From contig NZ_JACBYI010000016.1 in assembly GCF_019352175.1 (NCBI RefSeq), forward strand, positions 62,001-126,000: DNA of 64,000 nucleotides, written 5' to 3'. The notes under the pieces were generated by a model. The model saw only the letters and a list, made by a program, of their open reading frames with translations. It was not told where the DNA came from and searched no databases. How positions within the stretch are numbered: the first letter of the stretch is position 1; the number at the start of each line of letters is the position of its first letter. This DNA is from Paenibacillus sp. S150 (GTDB lineage: Bacteria > Bacillota > Bacilli > Paenibacillales > Paenibacillaceae). A program made the translations under genes and the position numbers. Positions 53,509 through 62,271 of the stretch are shown here, piece by piece.

Positions 53509-53539
53509 TACTATTCGCCCGCCGCCCTTTTTTTATGCA
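53509..53539 (-). promoter_or_regulatory. Likely SigG promoter of the gerK-type operon
   Basis: Minus-strand TGCATA (53539-53534), 18 bases, AATAGTA (53515-53509). Both hexamers are close to the forespore SigG consensus, and ger operons are SigG-controlled in Bacillus. The leader would be only about 16-20 bases before the ATG. Confidence 0.5.
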
Positions 53540-53604
53540 GGTTATGGAATGGGCACAGGCGTGGGCAATAGTGTTTGAAAGGCCCTTCGTGCCTGCACAA
53601 AGAA

Positions 53605-53640
53605 GCCGCGTGTACGCAGAATGCTCAGCGTACACGCGGC
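53605..53640. terminator. Perfect 13-bp hairpin without an upstream gene
   Basis: GCCGCGTGTACGC, a 10-base loop, GCGTACACGCGGC, then CTTTATT on the plus strand and TTCTTTG on the minus strand. It looks like a bidirectional terminator but no gene precedes it on the plus strand. Confidence 0.6.
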
Positions 53641-53826
53641 CTTTATTCGTTCTTCCACTTCAAATAACTGCCGAACTTGAGGACATTGTTATGGAAGCCT
53701 ATGCCCGGGCTAGTACAACGTCCCGTAAGTTTCTTCCCGCTGTTAGAGTCTCTAAGCCAAAGCGAGAATCGTTCCCCGGAGTTGAGTTACGGAAGCCCCG
53801 CCGCAGCCTTCGTAACCGGAGCTGCC

Positions 53827-54010
53827 AAGTGGATTTTGTACCACTAAATTCTCCGGGATTCGTGCCACAACGGGATTAGTGGGATTTTGTACACCTAATT
53901 TGGGGAATTTCGGCGGCTGATCGCTAATTTGATCGAATTAGTGTTACTTTTTCCACTTCATGCTGCCAAGGGGGCCGAAAAGCTTCGATTAGTGTTACTT
54001 TTTCCACTTA
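53827..54010 (+). repeat. Four-unit AGTG...CACT array, copy R3
   Basis: Units start at 53827, 53876, 53938 and 53989: spacings 49, 62 and 51, identical to R1. Units 3 and 4 read TTAGTGTTACTTTTTCCACT exactly. The linkers between units differ from those in R1, so the spacing is conserved more than the linker sequence. Confidence 0.8.
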
Positions 54011-54465
54011 AAGCCTGGAACGGCTCCCCGCCAGCACTGAACCCTGGCAACCATCAAGTTTTAGCTTGTCCCCCTCTGCCTCATGATCTTCAGGGCGGCC
54101 AATTTTACGCAGTTGACTTCTATAACGGGTGTAAGTACCCGTCAGGAGCTTCCGTCCACGCTGGATGCTGTTCTCAATCCGCAGCTTCAGCCGGCGGTCT
54201 CCTCCGGATCATACCTGCAGAAGGGCTGCTCCTTACGGGTAAATATCCCAATATTTTGTTTCTGTCAGGTTCGCACCCCGAACTTTGCTGCCGAGCCATT
54301 AATAAAAGTGCTTCGGTCTATTCACTTTGGCTTGCGAACCACAAAAGCAAATGTGAGATAACTCCCTTTCAGGGAACGCCGGAAGAACCCGTGCCTCTGC
54401 TGTATGAGCAGTTTGGCTTTATTTTACCTCTGCTAGCATGGGGGAGGAACTATTGAGAAACTGCA

Positions 54466-55506
54466 CTAGTGTTCATCCACTACGCCAAGCGCTTTGTTCT
54501 TCTCCTTGAAGCGTTCATTATGCGAGGAGACGTAGGCAACCTTGGGAGCGTCGGGGTCCATATACAGCTTGGCGCTGTTGAGCGCCAGAACGGCGTCGGT
54601 GAAGGTTCCGGCAATCAGCCGGACCTTGCTGCTGTAATCCACGAAGTCTCCGGCGGCGAACACGCCGGGCAGGTTCGTCTCCAGCCTGCTGCTGACTTTG
54701 GCCCACCATTCCCCCATGTCAAGCCCCCATTCCCGGAGCGGCCCGAAATCGCTTTTCAGCCCGTGGTTCACTATCACTGCATCCACCTCAAGCTGCTCAC
54801 TTTCACCGGAGTCCATATGGCTGACCGTAACCTGGTCAATCTTGTCGCCACTCCTGCTATGCAGCTGGCTTACCCTATGGGGAACCCGCACATCGACGGA
54901 CGATGCCCGCATGCGGGCTATATTCTTCTCGTGGCCGCCGAACTGCTCACGCCGGTGCACAATGGTCACACTGGCGGCAATGGACTCCAGCTCGTTGGCC
55001 CAATCCACCGCCGAATCTCCACCGCCCGAGATCAGCACACGCTTGCCCCGGAACGGCTCCAGCTCCTGCACGGTATAATGAAGGTTCGTGACCTCGTACC
55101 GGTCCGCCCCCTCAATCTCCAGCTTCGCCATCTGCAGAATCCCGTACCCGATGGTCAGTATGACCGTGCGCGTCCAGTGGCGTTCGCCGGTAGCCGAGGT
55201 CAGAATATACGTGCCGTCCTCTTGCCGCTGCTGAGCGACAATCTGCTGCCCCAGCACGATGGCGGGATCAAAGGTCCCGGCCTGCTCTGCCAGCTGATCA
55301 ATCAGCCTGCGGCAGAGAATCGGAGTAACTCCGCCCACATCCCAGATCATCTTCTCAGGATAGATGAGCATTCTTCCGCCCAGCTCTTCCTTGGCTTCAA
55401 TCAGCTTCGTCTTCAGGTCCCGCATGCCGCTATAGAAGGCTGTATACATACCGGCAGGACCCCCGCCAATAATCGTCACATCGTATAGTTCCAGCTCTTT
55501 GCTCAT
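54466..55506 (-). CDS. Ferredoxin--NADP+ reductase type 2 (YumC-like)
   Basis: 346-residue thioredoxin-reductase-like flavoprotein without the redox CXXC. FAD site VTIIGGGPAGMYTAFYSG, NADP site RVLISGGGDSAVDWANEL, second FAD site GVFAAGDFVDY. It passes electrons from NADPH to ferredoxin or flavodoxin. ATG follows GGAGGGG. It lies downstream of the iron-siderophore permeases and could supply electrons for iron release, which is an inference from position. Confidence 0.92.
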   Translation of the reverse strand: MSKELELYDVTIIGGGPAGMYTAFYSGMRDLKTKLIEAKEELGGRMLIYPEKMIWDVGGVTPILCRRLIDQLAEQAGTFDPAIVLGQQIVAQQRQEDGTYILTSATGERHWTRTVILTIGYGILQMAKLEIEGADRYEVTNLHYTVQELEPFRGKRVLISGGGDSAVDWANELESIAASVTIVHRREQFGGHEKNIARMRASSVDVRVPHRVSQLHSRSGDKIDQVTVSHMDSGESEQLEVDAVIVNHGLKSDFGPLREWGLDMGEWWAKVSSRLETNLPGVFAAGDFVDYSSKVRLIAGTFTDAVLALNSAKLYMDPDAPKVAYVSSHNERFKEKNKALGVVDEH

Positions 55507-55600
55507 GTAATCCCCTCCAAGGTTGTGTTGGTATTCCGGTAAGCTTCATCAACATTCAATTCCACTTTTTCACCACGCTTCTAAAAGCTGCTTCAGCATG

Positions 55601-56647
55601 CTAGGATCTGGTGCGGGCCAGCAAGTAGAGAAAATAAGGCGCACCGATCACGGCAACGACGATCCCGGCGGGAATTTCGGACGGCTGCAGAATCCAGCGG
55701 CCGATGGTATCCGCCGTCAGGACCAGCAGCGATCCGAGCAGCGCCGAAGCGGGCAGCATCAGCTGATGCTTCGGCCCCACCAGCCGCCGGGCCAGATGGG
55801 GTCCGACCAGGCCGACGAATCCGATTCCGCCGCTTACGGCGACACTTGCCGCCGCCAGGCCCACCGCAGCCCCCAGGAGCCGGAACTGCTCCCTGTTAAC
55901 TGCCGCACCTAATCCCGTTGCCGTCTGTTCGCCCAGGTTCAATACATTCATGACTCTGGCCTTATAGACTACATAAGGGAGCAGAATGACAATCCAGGGC
56001 AGCAGCGACAGCACAAACTTCCAGCTGGTTCCCCAGATGCTGCCCGCCAGCCAAGTGGCGACAAATTGATACTTGTCCGGGTCCAGGCGCAATGTGAGCA
56101 CAATCATTGCAGCGCTCATCCCCGCCGCCACCGCCACCCCGGTAAGGAGCAGCCGGATCGACGGGATGCCCTCGTGCCGCTTATAGGCAAGCGCATAGAT
56201 CAATGCCGCAGTCGCTGCCGCTCCGGCAAAAGCCACCAGCGGAAGCATAAAGACCGGCGCGGCACTGGCTGCCGGATAAAAAGAAATCAGCAGCATCACC
56301 ATAAGTCCGGCTCCGGCATTGATTCCAAGAATGCCCGGATCGGCCAGGTCATTGCGGAAGACGCCCTGCATTACCGCTCCCGACACCGCAAGCCCCGCTC
56401 CAATCAGAATTGAGATCACGATCCGCGGCAGGCGGAAATCGAACAGAATCAGCTCCTGCTTGTCCGTTCCCCGGCCAAGCAGGGTATGCAGCAGCTCAAG
56501 CGGAGTTAAACGTATGTATCCTGTATTCACGCTGATAATAAAAACAGCTGCAATCATGGCTGATAATACCGCAAGGATCTGTATTCCGCGTCTGCGTCCG
56601 CGTCTGCGTCTAGCCTCATCAAAGGATATTGCCGGTGTTTTGCGCAT
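55601..56647 (-). CDS. Iron-siderophore ABC transporter permease (FecCD family), second
   Basis: 348-residue FecCD-type permease with about nine membrane segments. Family motifs: FRLPRIVISILIGAGLAVSG, MQGVFRNDLADPGILGINAG, and GGIGFVGLVGPHLARRLVG, the ATPase-contact loop. An N-terminal Arg cluster (RRRRGRRRG) precedes the first segment. ATG 56647 lies one base after the stop of the first permease, with AAGGAGGG upstream; a longer frame to 56698 is unlikely. Confidence 0.93.
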   Translation of the reverse strand: MRKTPAISFDEARRRRGRRRGIQILAVLSAMIAAVFIISVNTGYIRLTPLELLHTLLGRGTDKQELILFDFRLPRIVISILIGAGLAVSGAVMQGVFRNDLADPGILGINAGAGLMVMLLISFYPAASAAPVFMLPLVAFAGAAATAALIYALAYKRHEGIPSIRLLLTGVAVAAGMSAAMIVLTLRLDPDKYQFVATWLAGSIWGTSWKFVLSLLPWIVILLPYVVYKARVMNVLNLGEQTATGLGAAVNREQFRLLGAAVGLAAASVAVSGGIGFVGLVGPHLARRLVGPKHQLMLPASALLGSLLVLTADTIGRWILQPSEIPAGIVVAVIGAPYFLYLLARTRS

Positions 56648-56648
56648 T

Positions 56649-57707
56649 CTACAGCTCCCTCCTTTCTTTGCGGGCCAGGTACAGAAAGAAAGGCACACCG
56701 ATCAGTGCAAGGATCGCGCCCAGCGGCGTTTCATGCTGCGGAATAATCGTTCTGGCAGTCAGATCGGCCAGCACTACCAGCAGACTGCCAAGAACAGCCG
56801 AGCAGGGAATAATCCACCTGTAATCCACACCGACAAGATACCGCGTCAAATGGGGAATAATCAGACCAATGAAGCCAACGGCCCCCACCACGGATACTGA
56901 CGAACCGGCAAGAACCAGGACAATAAGCGCTCCAGCCAGCTTCACAAGGCCTGTACGCTGCCCGAGGCCTTTGGCAACATCATCGCCCAGGCTGAGCATT
57001 GTAATGGAACGGGATAATGCGATCGCCCCCAGAACCGCTGCAAAAACCCAGGGAAACATGATCTTCAGCTGGAACCATTTCGTTCCGGCTATCCCTCCTG
57101 CATACCAGAAGGCCAAATCCTGTCCGATTCTAAAATACAAAGCCACACCCTCGCTCAGTGCCGAGAGCAGCGCACTTAACGCAGCACCGGCCAATACCAG
57201 GCGCGCCGGGGTAAGTCCGCCTTTGGCCAGGGACCCGACACCATATACGATTGCCGCCCCGGCACCTGCGCCCACAAAGGAATAGAGGATTAAAGCCATA
57301 AACGGCAGATTCGGCATAAACGCAAAGCAAAGCGCCAGCGCAAAGCCTGCGCCTGAGTTAATCCCCATCAGCCCGGAATCCGCAAGCGGGTTGCGGGTCA
57401 TTCCCTGCATGATTGCTCCTGCCACAGCAAAGCTTGCGCCGATCATCACTCCGCCAAGCACCCGGGGCAGCCGCAGCTCGCGGATAATCTGATGATCCGT
57501 AATATCCGGATTGAAATGAAAAACAGCGCTCCACACCACCGAAAGTTCAATATCCGCAGCCCCGAACGAGACCGATACCGCGATCCCCAGCGCCAGGGCA
57601 ATCAGTCCCCCGATCAGGATCAGCGTTGCCGCCCAGGGGCGCGAGCGGAGCTTCACCTCATTCTGCCGTTGACGGGTCCCGGTGCCGGCCGCTGTCTGCT
57701 GACTCAT
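56649..57707 (-). CDS. Iron-siderophore ABC transporter permease (FecCD family), first
   Basis: 352-residue FecCD permease: LRLPRVLGGVMIGASFAVAG, MQGMTRNPLADSGLMGINSG, VGAVGFIGLIIPHLTRYLVG. ATG 57707 follows AAGGTGG; an upstream in-frame start at 57791 would place the Fur box inside the coding region. No binding protein or ATPase is in the window, so those must be encoded elsewhere, as with the shared ATPase YusV in B. subtilis. Confidence 0.93.
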   Translation of the reverse strand: MSQQTAAGTGTRQRQNEVKLRSRPWAATLILIGGLIALALGIAVSVSFGAADIELSVVWSAVFHFNPDITDHQIIRELRLPRVLGGVMIGASFAVAGAIMQGMTRNPLADSGLMGINSGAGFALALCFAFMPNLPFMALILYSFVGAGAGAAIVYGVGSLAKGGLTPARLVLAGAALSALLSALSEGVALYFRIGQDLAFWYAGGIAGTKWFQLKIMFPWVFAAVLGAIALSRSITMLSLGDDVAKGLGQRTGLVKLAGALIVLVLAGSSVSVVGAVGFIGLIIPHLTRYLVGVDYRWIIPCSAVLGSLLVVLADLTARTIIPQHETPLGAILALIGVPFFLYLARKERREL

Positions 57708-57732
57708 ATCTTCCACCTTTTTCTCATGAAAT

Positions 57733-57747
57733 TGATAATCATTATCA
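57733..57747. promoter_or_regulatory. Fur box of the siderophore permease operon
   Basis: TGATAATCATTATCA, a perfect 7-1-7 inverted repeat matching the Bacillus Fur box, about 26 bases ahead of the permease ATG. Iron-replete Fur should repress the operon. Confidence 0.9.
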
Positions 57748-57800
57748 TTATAACATTGTAATGGAAAGGGCCGTATTTTGGCAATGGACAAATGTGATTC

Positions 57801-57924
57801 TTGGCTTTAAAAAAAGCCAACCCCCGGCAAGCGTCCTGTGCAGGCGGCTTTTACCGGAGAGCTGGCGTGGCTATGCATGTGGAAAGGGTGCCCCGCCGCC
57901 AAATTCGGCTTTTGAGGCACCCTT
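57801..57924 (-). terminator. Terminator region of oleate hydratase
   Basis: Two hairpins downstream of the stop on the minus strand: AAGGGTGCC (57924-57916) with GGCACCCTT (57892-57884), then TTGGCTTT/AAAGCCAA (57801-57820) with an adjoining T-run. Either could stop transcription before the permease leader. Confidence 0.5.
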
Positions 57925-57963
57925 CCCAGGTTCAAACACTATGCAATATGCCCTGCACCTAAG

Positions 57964-59658
57964 CTACAACAGCTGCGAAATGACCGTTCCCGACAAAAGC
58001 TGGCCCAGCGTCCGGTCCAGCGGCAGCGGCTTGTTGCCCAGGCAGGTGCGTACAGCGGTCAGCAGCACACGGACATCGTATTTGCTCGGATGCACAGGAA
58101 TCACTTCTTTTTCCAGCGCCAGCAGGCTGTATACCGCCATCATCGCCGATCTCACCGAATACTCCACCGTGAACACACAGTCATCAGGCACTTCGGCAAA
58201 TTGGCCGAGAAAAGCCAGATTCGTGCTGCCCTGCGGCACTACCTGCGGACGGTCACCCGCCACACGCGGCATAAACTGAGCGGTGATGTAAGGCATCATG
58301 CAAGGAATAACGTTGGTCGTATGCTCCAGAATTTCCGGAATCCGGTCCTTCAGTCCAATGTGACAGCACAGCTCTTCAAGCAGCTCGCGTCCGGTGCAAT
58401 CACTCATTTTCTTCTTGATATAATTGCCCTCTGCATCAGGGAACAGGCCATACGCCCAGAGCACCTTCACATTATCCGGCTGGTTGATGAAATGCGGCTG
58501 CTTCGGTGCGGTCCACGACATCATCCAATTCGAATCCTTGATCGTCACCACGCCGCCCATGCCCGGCAGATCCCCGGTCAGCTCCAGCAAATAAGGGAAT
58601 ACAATGTCATCACCGGTAAACGTCATCGTAAAGGACAGCCATTTCGTCTTGTCGATGTCTCCGCAGAACACTTCGGGATGGCCGAAATCGGGAGACCTGG
58701 CGGCAAGCTTTTCCCATAGGCTCCAGCAGCCCCGCTCTGTAACCGAACGGTTGAGGACCGCCGGGCGGTCCATATCGCCCAGGGTTGAATTCTCTGTCAT
58801 TGAGCCGTTCGTTACCATCACCAGATCATTGCGGGAGGTCGCAAGGGTCCTCGGAGCTCCGTTCACGAGAACATGAATAGCCGTAACCGTCTTCTCTCCG
58901 CCGCTGCAATCCACATCCAGATCGACGACCTGATGGCCCTTGTCAAAATGAACGCCCTCGCGCTCCAGCCACTTCACCAGCGGAAGGATCAGAGAATCGA
59001 ATTGGTTGTATTCCGTATGCAGAATGCCCTTCAACTGATTCATTCCGGAGATCAGGTGCATGAATCGCTCCATATACCGTTTGACTTCAACGACACTGTG
59101 CCAATTCTCGAAGGCGAACATGGACCGCCAGAAATACCAGAAATTCGTTTCCAGAAAATCAGGCTCAAAAAACTGCTCAACCGTCACTGCGCCCAGTCTT
59201 TCCTCCGTCACCATCACCAGCCTGCCCAGCTGCAGCGCGTGTGCGGTGGACAGCCCCAGCGAGGAGAAATCGGCCTTCTGTCCCGCATTCTCCACCAGAC
59301 GGCAGTGGGATTCAATCGGTTCGGCCAGGTTCAGCTCACGGAACTCATCCAGCACGGTCCGGTCAGGGTTGGCCAGTGACGGAATGAAGCCGAACAGCTC
59401 CATGAAGCATTCAAAATGCTCCTCAATTTCACGTCCGCCCCGGGCGCTGTAGCCGTCCTTGGCATTTCCCGCCCCGTCCATCGAGCCGCCGTAGACCGCC
59501 GATTGCTCCAGAATATGAATGTTCCGGCCGGGCATATGCCCGTCACGGATCAGGAATGCCGCCGCCGACAATGAGGCGATGCCTCCACCGGCCAGATATG
59601 CTTTTTTGGATGCAATGCCTTTCTTCACGAGCGGGTTAATTCTTTGATAGGTTCCCAT
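57964..59658 (-). CDS. ohyA: Oleate hydratase (myosin-cross-reactive antigen family)
   Basis: 564-residue FAD enzyme that adds water to the cis-9 double bond of oleic and related acids, giving 10-hydroxy fatty acids. FAD site YLAGGGIASLSAAAFLIRDG, RGGREIEEHFECFMELFGFI in the substrate region, WMMSWTAPKQPHFINQP and FMPRVAGDRPQVVPQGSTN later, all characteristic. It is preceded by a TetR-family gene on the same strand. In other bacteria such hydratases protect against host or plant unsaturated fatty acids. Confidence 0.95.
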   Translation of the reverse strand: MGTYQRINPLVKKGIASKKAYLAGGGIASLSAAAFLIRDGHMPGRNIHILEQSAVYGGSMDGAGNAKDGYSARGGREIEEHFECFMELFGFIPSLANPDRTVLDEFRELNLAEPIESHCRLVENAGQKADFSSLGLSTAHALQLGRLVMVTEERLGAVTVEQFFEPDFLETNFWYFWRSMFAFENWHSVVEVKRYMERFMHLISGMNQLKGILHTEYNQFDSLILPLVKWLEREGVHFDKGHQVVDLDVDCSGGEKTVTAIHVLVNGAPRTLATSRNDLVMVTNGSMTENSTLGDMDRPAVLNRSVTERGCWSLWEKLAARSPDFGHPEVFCGDIDKTKWLSFTMTFTGDDIVFPYLLELTGDLPGMGGVVTIKDSNWMMSWTAPKQPHFINQPDNVKVLWAYGLFPDAEGNYIKKKMSDCTGRELLEELCCHIGLKDRIPEILEHTTNVIPCMMPYITAQFMPRVAGDRPQVVPQGSTNLAFLGQFAEVPDDCVFTVEYSVRSAMMAVYSLLALEKEVIPVHPSKYDVRVLLTAVRTCLGNKPLPLDRTLGQLLSGTVISQLL

Positions 59659-59896
59659 GGTTCCTCTTCCTTTCGCCGCTTACGGCAAGGTATGTGCCTG
59701 ACAACTGCCTTCACTATACCCGGCGCGGCAAAAGAATACTATGGACAGCTCGCCGCATCTGTACAGGGTTTACACATACGGCAGAGATTGTGTCATTTAA
59801 CCAGGCAGCAGAAACAGCTGCGCCGTTCAGCCTAAGTTCTTTTTATTCGGGTGTTGCGTAACCGCGCTGCATACACCTTTTCATTATTCCTCCAGT

Positions 59897-60475
59897 TCAT
59901 TGTACCGGGGTGGTCTGGTAGTTAGCCAGCCCCCGGGAGATGCTGCCGTCCATAATCCGGGCCACCTTGTCGACGACCTGGACAGGGTCGGTGTCCGCTC
60001 CTGCTTTTAGCCAATGGATCACCTGCTCCAGAACCGCCAGGGCGTAGAAATCGGCAATCTCCTGCTTGGCCTGCCGGCTCGCCCGTTCCCGCTCCTGCGC
60101 ATCCAGCTCCTCGACAACCTTGATAATCACACCATAGATCACCCCGTACAGGAAGCCCTCCAGATGCTCGCGTCCCAGCGAATGGAAGGTGTTCAGGCAA
60201 ATGGTTTTGTTGCTCTGGGTATAATACAGCACACTCAAGAACCCTTGCTTCCAGCCAGTGCAATTGTGGTATTGCCCAAGATCCCCGATAATCTCAGTCT
60301 GGTAGACCCAGCCAAGCAGCTCATAAATATCCTTAAAGTGATTGTAAAAGGTATGACGGGTCACCCCGCAATCGCCGGTGAGCTGCTGAATGGTGATTTT
60401 GTGCAGCGGCTTCGTGAGCATCAGCTTTTTGAGGGAACGCGCCAATGCGTTTTTGGTAACCTGTGAATAGGACAT
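59897..60475 (-). CDS. TetR/AcrR family transcriptional regulator (DhaS-like C-terminal domain)
   Basis: 192 residues. The N-terminal helix-turn-helix is IQQLTGDCGVTRHTFYNHFKDIYELL; the C-terminal ligand domain has the pattern of DhaS-type TetR_C_8 regulators (YGVIYGVIIKVVEELDAQ). A frame to 60499 exists; ATG 60475 has AAGGGGG 12 bases ahead. It probably controls the oleate hydratase gene 238 bases downstream. Ligand unknown; a fatty acid would be a reasonable guess. Confidence 0.85.
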   Translation of the reverse strand: MSYSQVTKNALARSLKKLMLTKPLHKITIQQLTGDCGVTRHTFYNHFKDIYELLGWVYQTEIIGDLGQYHNCTGWKQGFLSVLYYTQSNKTICLNTFHSLGREHLEGFLYGVIYGVIIKVVEELDAQERERASRQAKQEIADFYALAVLEQVIHWLKAGADTDPVQVVDKVARIMDGSISRGLANYQTTPVQ

Positions 60476-60723
60476 AGCTTCCAGCTGCCCCCTTTTCATG
60501 GATAGGACTTAGGATTGCATCTGCTGTGGACAACACTTGTCAATCTATGTAAAAGTTTACCTCAACTTCCAATCCGTGTGCAAGTGGTATGAAGTCTTAA
60601 CCCATAAGCCGGAATTCCCGATTGCATAATCAGCGGTGCCGGTCTACAATACGGGACATGGACTGGAAAAGCGGTCAGCAATACACGATATTTCACAAGG
60701 ACAATGACAGGGAGTGAGAGAAA

Positions 60724-61659
60724 TTGAAGACAAGAAGGTACGGCAGAACGGGGAAATCCGTGTCTGAAATCGGCTTTGGCGCATGGCAGCTGGGCAACCG
60801 GCAGGACTGGCAGGCCATGGAGGATGCCGCGGCCATCCGGCTGGTGCAGGAGGCACTGGACCGGGGAATGAATTTTTTTGATACCGCTCCCAATTATGGA
60901 CAGGGTGCCAGCGAAACGCTGCTTGGAGCTGCATTGTCCGGCAGACGCGGTGAAGCGGTAATCAACACCAAGTTCGGACATCAGGCGGATGGCAGTACGG
61001 ATTATGGCGCGGGCAGGATCAGGGCATCAATTGAGGGCAGTCTGAAGCGGCTGCAAACCGGCTACGTCGATTCGGTGCTGATTCACAATCCTCCTTTTGA
61101 AGTGCTGGACGGTAATTACGGCCACTATGATGAGCTGGAGAAGCTGAAGGCTGAAGGTAAAATCCTCACCTACGGTGTCTCCGTCGATTCCTCCAGGGAA
61201 ATGCAGGAGGCCGCCCGGCAGCCGGGCATCGGGGTGATGGAAGTGATGTTCAATATCTTTTATCAGGAGACAGCCGGGGCTTTCGAGCTTGCACGGGACG
61301 AAGACATTGCCCTCATCGTCAAAGTACCGCTGGATTCGGGCTGGCTTTCGGGCAAATATAACAGCCGGAGCACCTTCGAGGGTGTAAGAAGCCGCTGGTC
61401 ACCGGAGATCATCCGCAAACGCGCTGCCCTGCTGGAGCAGATTCGCTTCATTGCCGATAAGGAGACAACCATGACCATGGCCGCCCTGCGGTTTATCCTG
61501 GCGTATCCTGCGGTAACCACCGTCATTCCGGGGGTACGCAGCAGGGAGCAGCTGATTGAGAATATCGCTGCCGGTGATGCGCCAATGCCGGAGGAGCATG
61601 TGCAGCGCCTTACGATGCTGTGGGAGGAAGAGATCCGGGGGCTGGAGCTGGGATGGTAA
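60724..61659 (+). CDS. Aldo/keto reductase
   Basis: 311-residue TIM-barrel oxidoreductase using NADPH. RYGRTGKSVSEIGFGAWQLG, catalytic Asp-Tyr pair in NFFDTAPNYGQGASE, Lys in VINTKFGHQ, and the cofactor loop VTTVIPGVRSREQL. TTG start after GGGAGTGAGAGAA. Divergent from the TetR gene; substrate unknown. Confidence 0.93.
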   Translation: MKTRRYGRTGKSVSEIGFGAWQLGNRQDWQAMEDAAAIRLVQEALDRGMNFFDTAPNYGQGASETLLGAALSGRRGEAVINTKFGHQADGSTDYGAGRIRASIEGSLKRLQTGYVDSVLIHNPPFEVLDGNYGHYDELEKLKAEGKILTYGVSVDSSREMQEAARQPGIGVMEVMFNIFYQETAGAFELARDEDIALIVKVPLDSGWLSGKYNSRSTFEGVRSRWSPEIIRKRAALLEQIRFIADKETTMTMAALRFILAYPAVTTVIPGVRSREQLIENIAAGDAPMPEEHVQRLTMLWEEEIRGLELGW

Positions 61660-61848
61660 GCAGACTGGAGCACACGGCATTATAGCTCCTTCCTTCGGCA
61701 AAACGTAATTTCAGCCAAAAGGCGCCGCCTTCGGCATAATTTTTCAACCAGCTCAATTAAAACATCCATATTGTAATTATGAATACCGGGAATCCTCAAA
61801 AACGGTGTACATAATAGATGCAGCTTTCACTTTGTTCTCCTATATGGC

Positions 61849-62058
61849 TCAGTTCGTCAAAAAGTCCAGCACATTCATCCCGCTTGCGGTGTTCGCCTTG
61901 TACAGCTCGGTATAGCCGCACTCCCGGCAGCTGATGGTGATGAATTTTTTGTTCTGGACATCGAAAAGCTTCGCGAAGCTGCCTCCGGTTGCCTGAAATT
62001 GATCCACGGCGTACTCTTTACATCCGCATTTACTGCAAATAAATTGATTTCTAGCCAT
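61849..62058 (-). CDS. Small zinc-ribbon protein
   Basis: 69 residues with two CxxC knuckles (CSKCGC at the N terminus and SCRECGYTELY later), a zinc-ribbon typical of small Firmicute nucleic-acid-binding proteins. ATG has GGAGGAG about 8 bases upstream. Function unknown. Confidence 0.78.
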   Translation of the reverse strand: MARNQFICSKCGCKEYAVDQFQATGGSFAKLFDVQNKKFITISCRECGYTELYKANTASGMNVLDFLTN

Positions 62059-62271
62059 GGTACGCTCTCCTCCAAATGGTTTCTCTGATGTCGCATTCTA
62101 TTGATAGTTATTACATCGGCAAAATCGGTGTGGAATATAATCTCATGGCGTATATTGATGCTAAAGACACAGGCTCTGCTTCAATCATATCATCCATAAT
62201 TTTCCTAATCCAGTGATTGAGGTAAAAAAGTAAAAAAGGCCTACCCGCCTGTTCTTTGGAGCGGATCTGCA

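Larger units (their letters stand above)
53493..54465. other. Noncoding region between gerKA and the ferredoxin reductase gene
   Basis: About 970 bases. It contains the SigG-like promoter, an isolated perfect hairpin (53605-53640), a possibly structured stretch (53649-53826, with GTTACGGAAG/CTTCGTAAC and CCGTAA/TTACGG pairings), and repeat R3. 54020-54465 has an 8-bp inverted pair GGTTCGCA/TGCGAACC but no credible gene; open frames there lack ribosome sites and composition typical of the neighbours. Confidence 0.55.

Noticed and set aside
53929..54456. 175-codon plus-strand frame
   Set aside because: It begins inside repeat unit 3 and its composition is unlike neighbouring proteins; no ribosome site.
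54469..55488. 339-codon plus-strand frame opposite the ferredoxin reductase
   Set aside because: Antisense shadow; the minus-strand gene has all FAD/NADP motifs.
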